Source: Gammaproteobacteria bacterium (GTDB lineage Bacteria > Pseudomonadota > Gammaproteobacteria > Pseudomonadales > Pseudohongiellaceae). Taken from it: a stretch of DNA of 33,139 nucleotides. The stretch is taken from positions 1 through 33,139 of the forward strand of contig JAESQX010000235.1 of assembly GCA_016764875.1 (NCBI GenBank), written 5' to 3'. This document shows positions 33,112 to 33,139 of the stretch, one piece after another (positions within the stretch are counted from its first letter, which is position 1; each line of letters opens with the position of its first letter). The position numbers were made by a program, and so were the translations under genes. Under the pieces are notes generated by a model. The model was not told the DNA's origin. It did not search any database and worked only from the letters and a program-made list of their open reading frames with translations.

Positions 33112-33139
33112 ATGAGGAAATTAACCAGCAAAGATTTGG
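33112..33139 (+). CDS. First codons of a further gene (cut by the window edge)
   Basis: An ATG at 33112, six bases after the waaP stop, opens MRKLTSKDL before the window ends. The spacing is what one expects in a waa operon, where another LPS kinase-like gene often follows waaP. Only nine residues are visible, so the product cannot be identified. Confidence 0.3.

Overview
This window is a stretch of chromosome from a gammaproteobacterium, probably free-living, of moderate GC. The evidence is the familiar gammaproteobacterial neighbourhoods rpoH-ftsX-ftsE-ftsY next to divergent rsmD, coaD next to mutM, and glnE followed by a heptose-type LPS core cluster (waaF, waaC, waaG-like, waaP). The exact family cannot be told from the sequence alone. 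I see no rRNA, tRNA, insertion sequence, prophage or CRISPR array.

Layout. Positions 1-5.0 kb are on the minus strand: the 5' part of thiG, then thiS, a DUF423 membrane protein, a strong hairpin terminator, rpoH, and the overlapping ftsY-ftsE-ftsX operon. From 5.2 to 7.3 kb, rsmD, a YheT-like hydrolase and coaD run on plus. mutM is convergent on minus, followed by an orphan HyuA-type hydantoinase/oxoprolinase on plus.

From 10.5 to 22.7 kb, all on plus, lies the most unusual part: about ten genes for envelope proteins, most of them nearly touching or overlapping. They encode a secreted TPR protein with a TonB-like C-terminus, a lipoprotein with a long serine-rich repeat linker, a second lipoprotein, a membrane-anchored TPR protein, a membrane-anchored PEGA-repeat protein with a C-terminal SUMF1-like domain, a small secreted acidic protein, a MotA/TolQ/ExbB-type channel subunit, a degenerate Hsp70/actin-fold protein with an FHA-like tail, and two paralogous VWA proteins. 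The VWA proteins share an N-terminal membrane helix (AFLDVMSCGFGA) that resembles the proton-carrying helix of ExbD/TolR/MotB. My inference is a trans-envelope, proton-motive-force-powered machine in which two different VWA proteins replace the usual ExbD/MotB partner. I do not recognise it as a named system.

From 22.9 to 25.9 kb come two lipoproteins and an M48 metalloprotease lipoprotein, which may be linked functionally to that machine. From 26.1 kb to the end lie glnE and the LPS inner-core genes waaF, waaC, a GT4 transferase and waaP, with the first codons of a further gene at the edge.

Regulatory signals I could pick out by eye are a sigma32-like promoter and a perfect -10 box upstream of rpoH, a terminator after rpoH, plausible sigma70 promoters for rsmD and coaD, and palindromes upstream of rsmD and glnE. 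No intergenic stretch exceeds 300 bases; the longest are about 200-240 bases (upstream of rpoH, rsmD, the TPR/TonB gene and the serine-rich lipoprotein gene).
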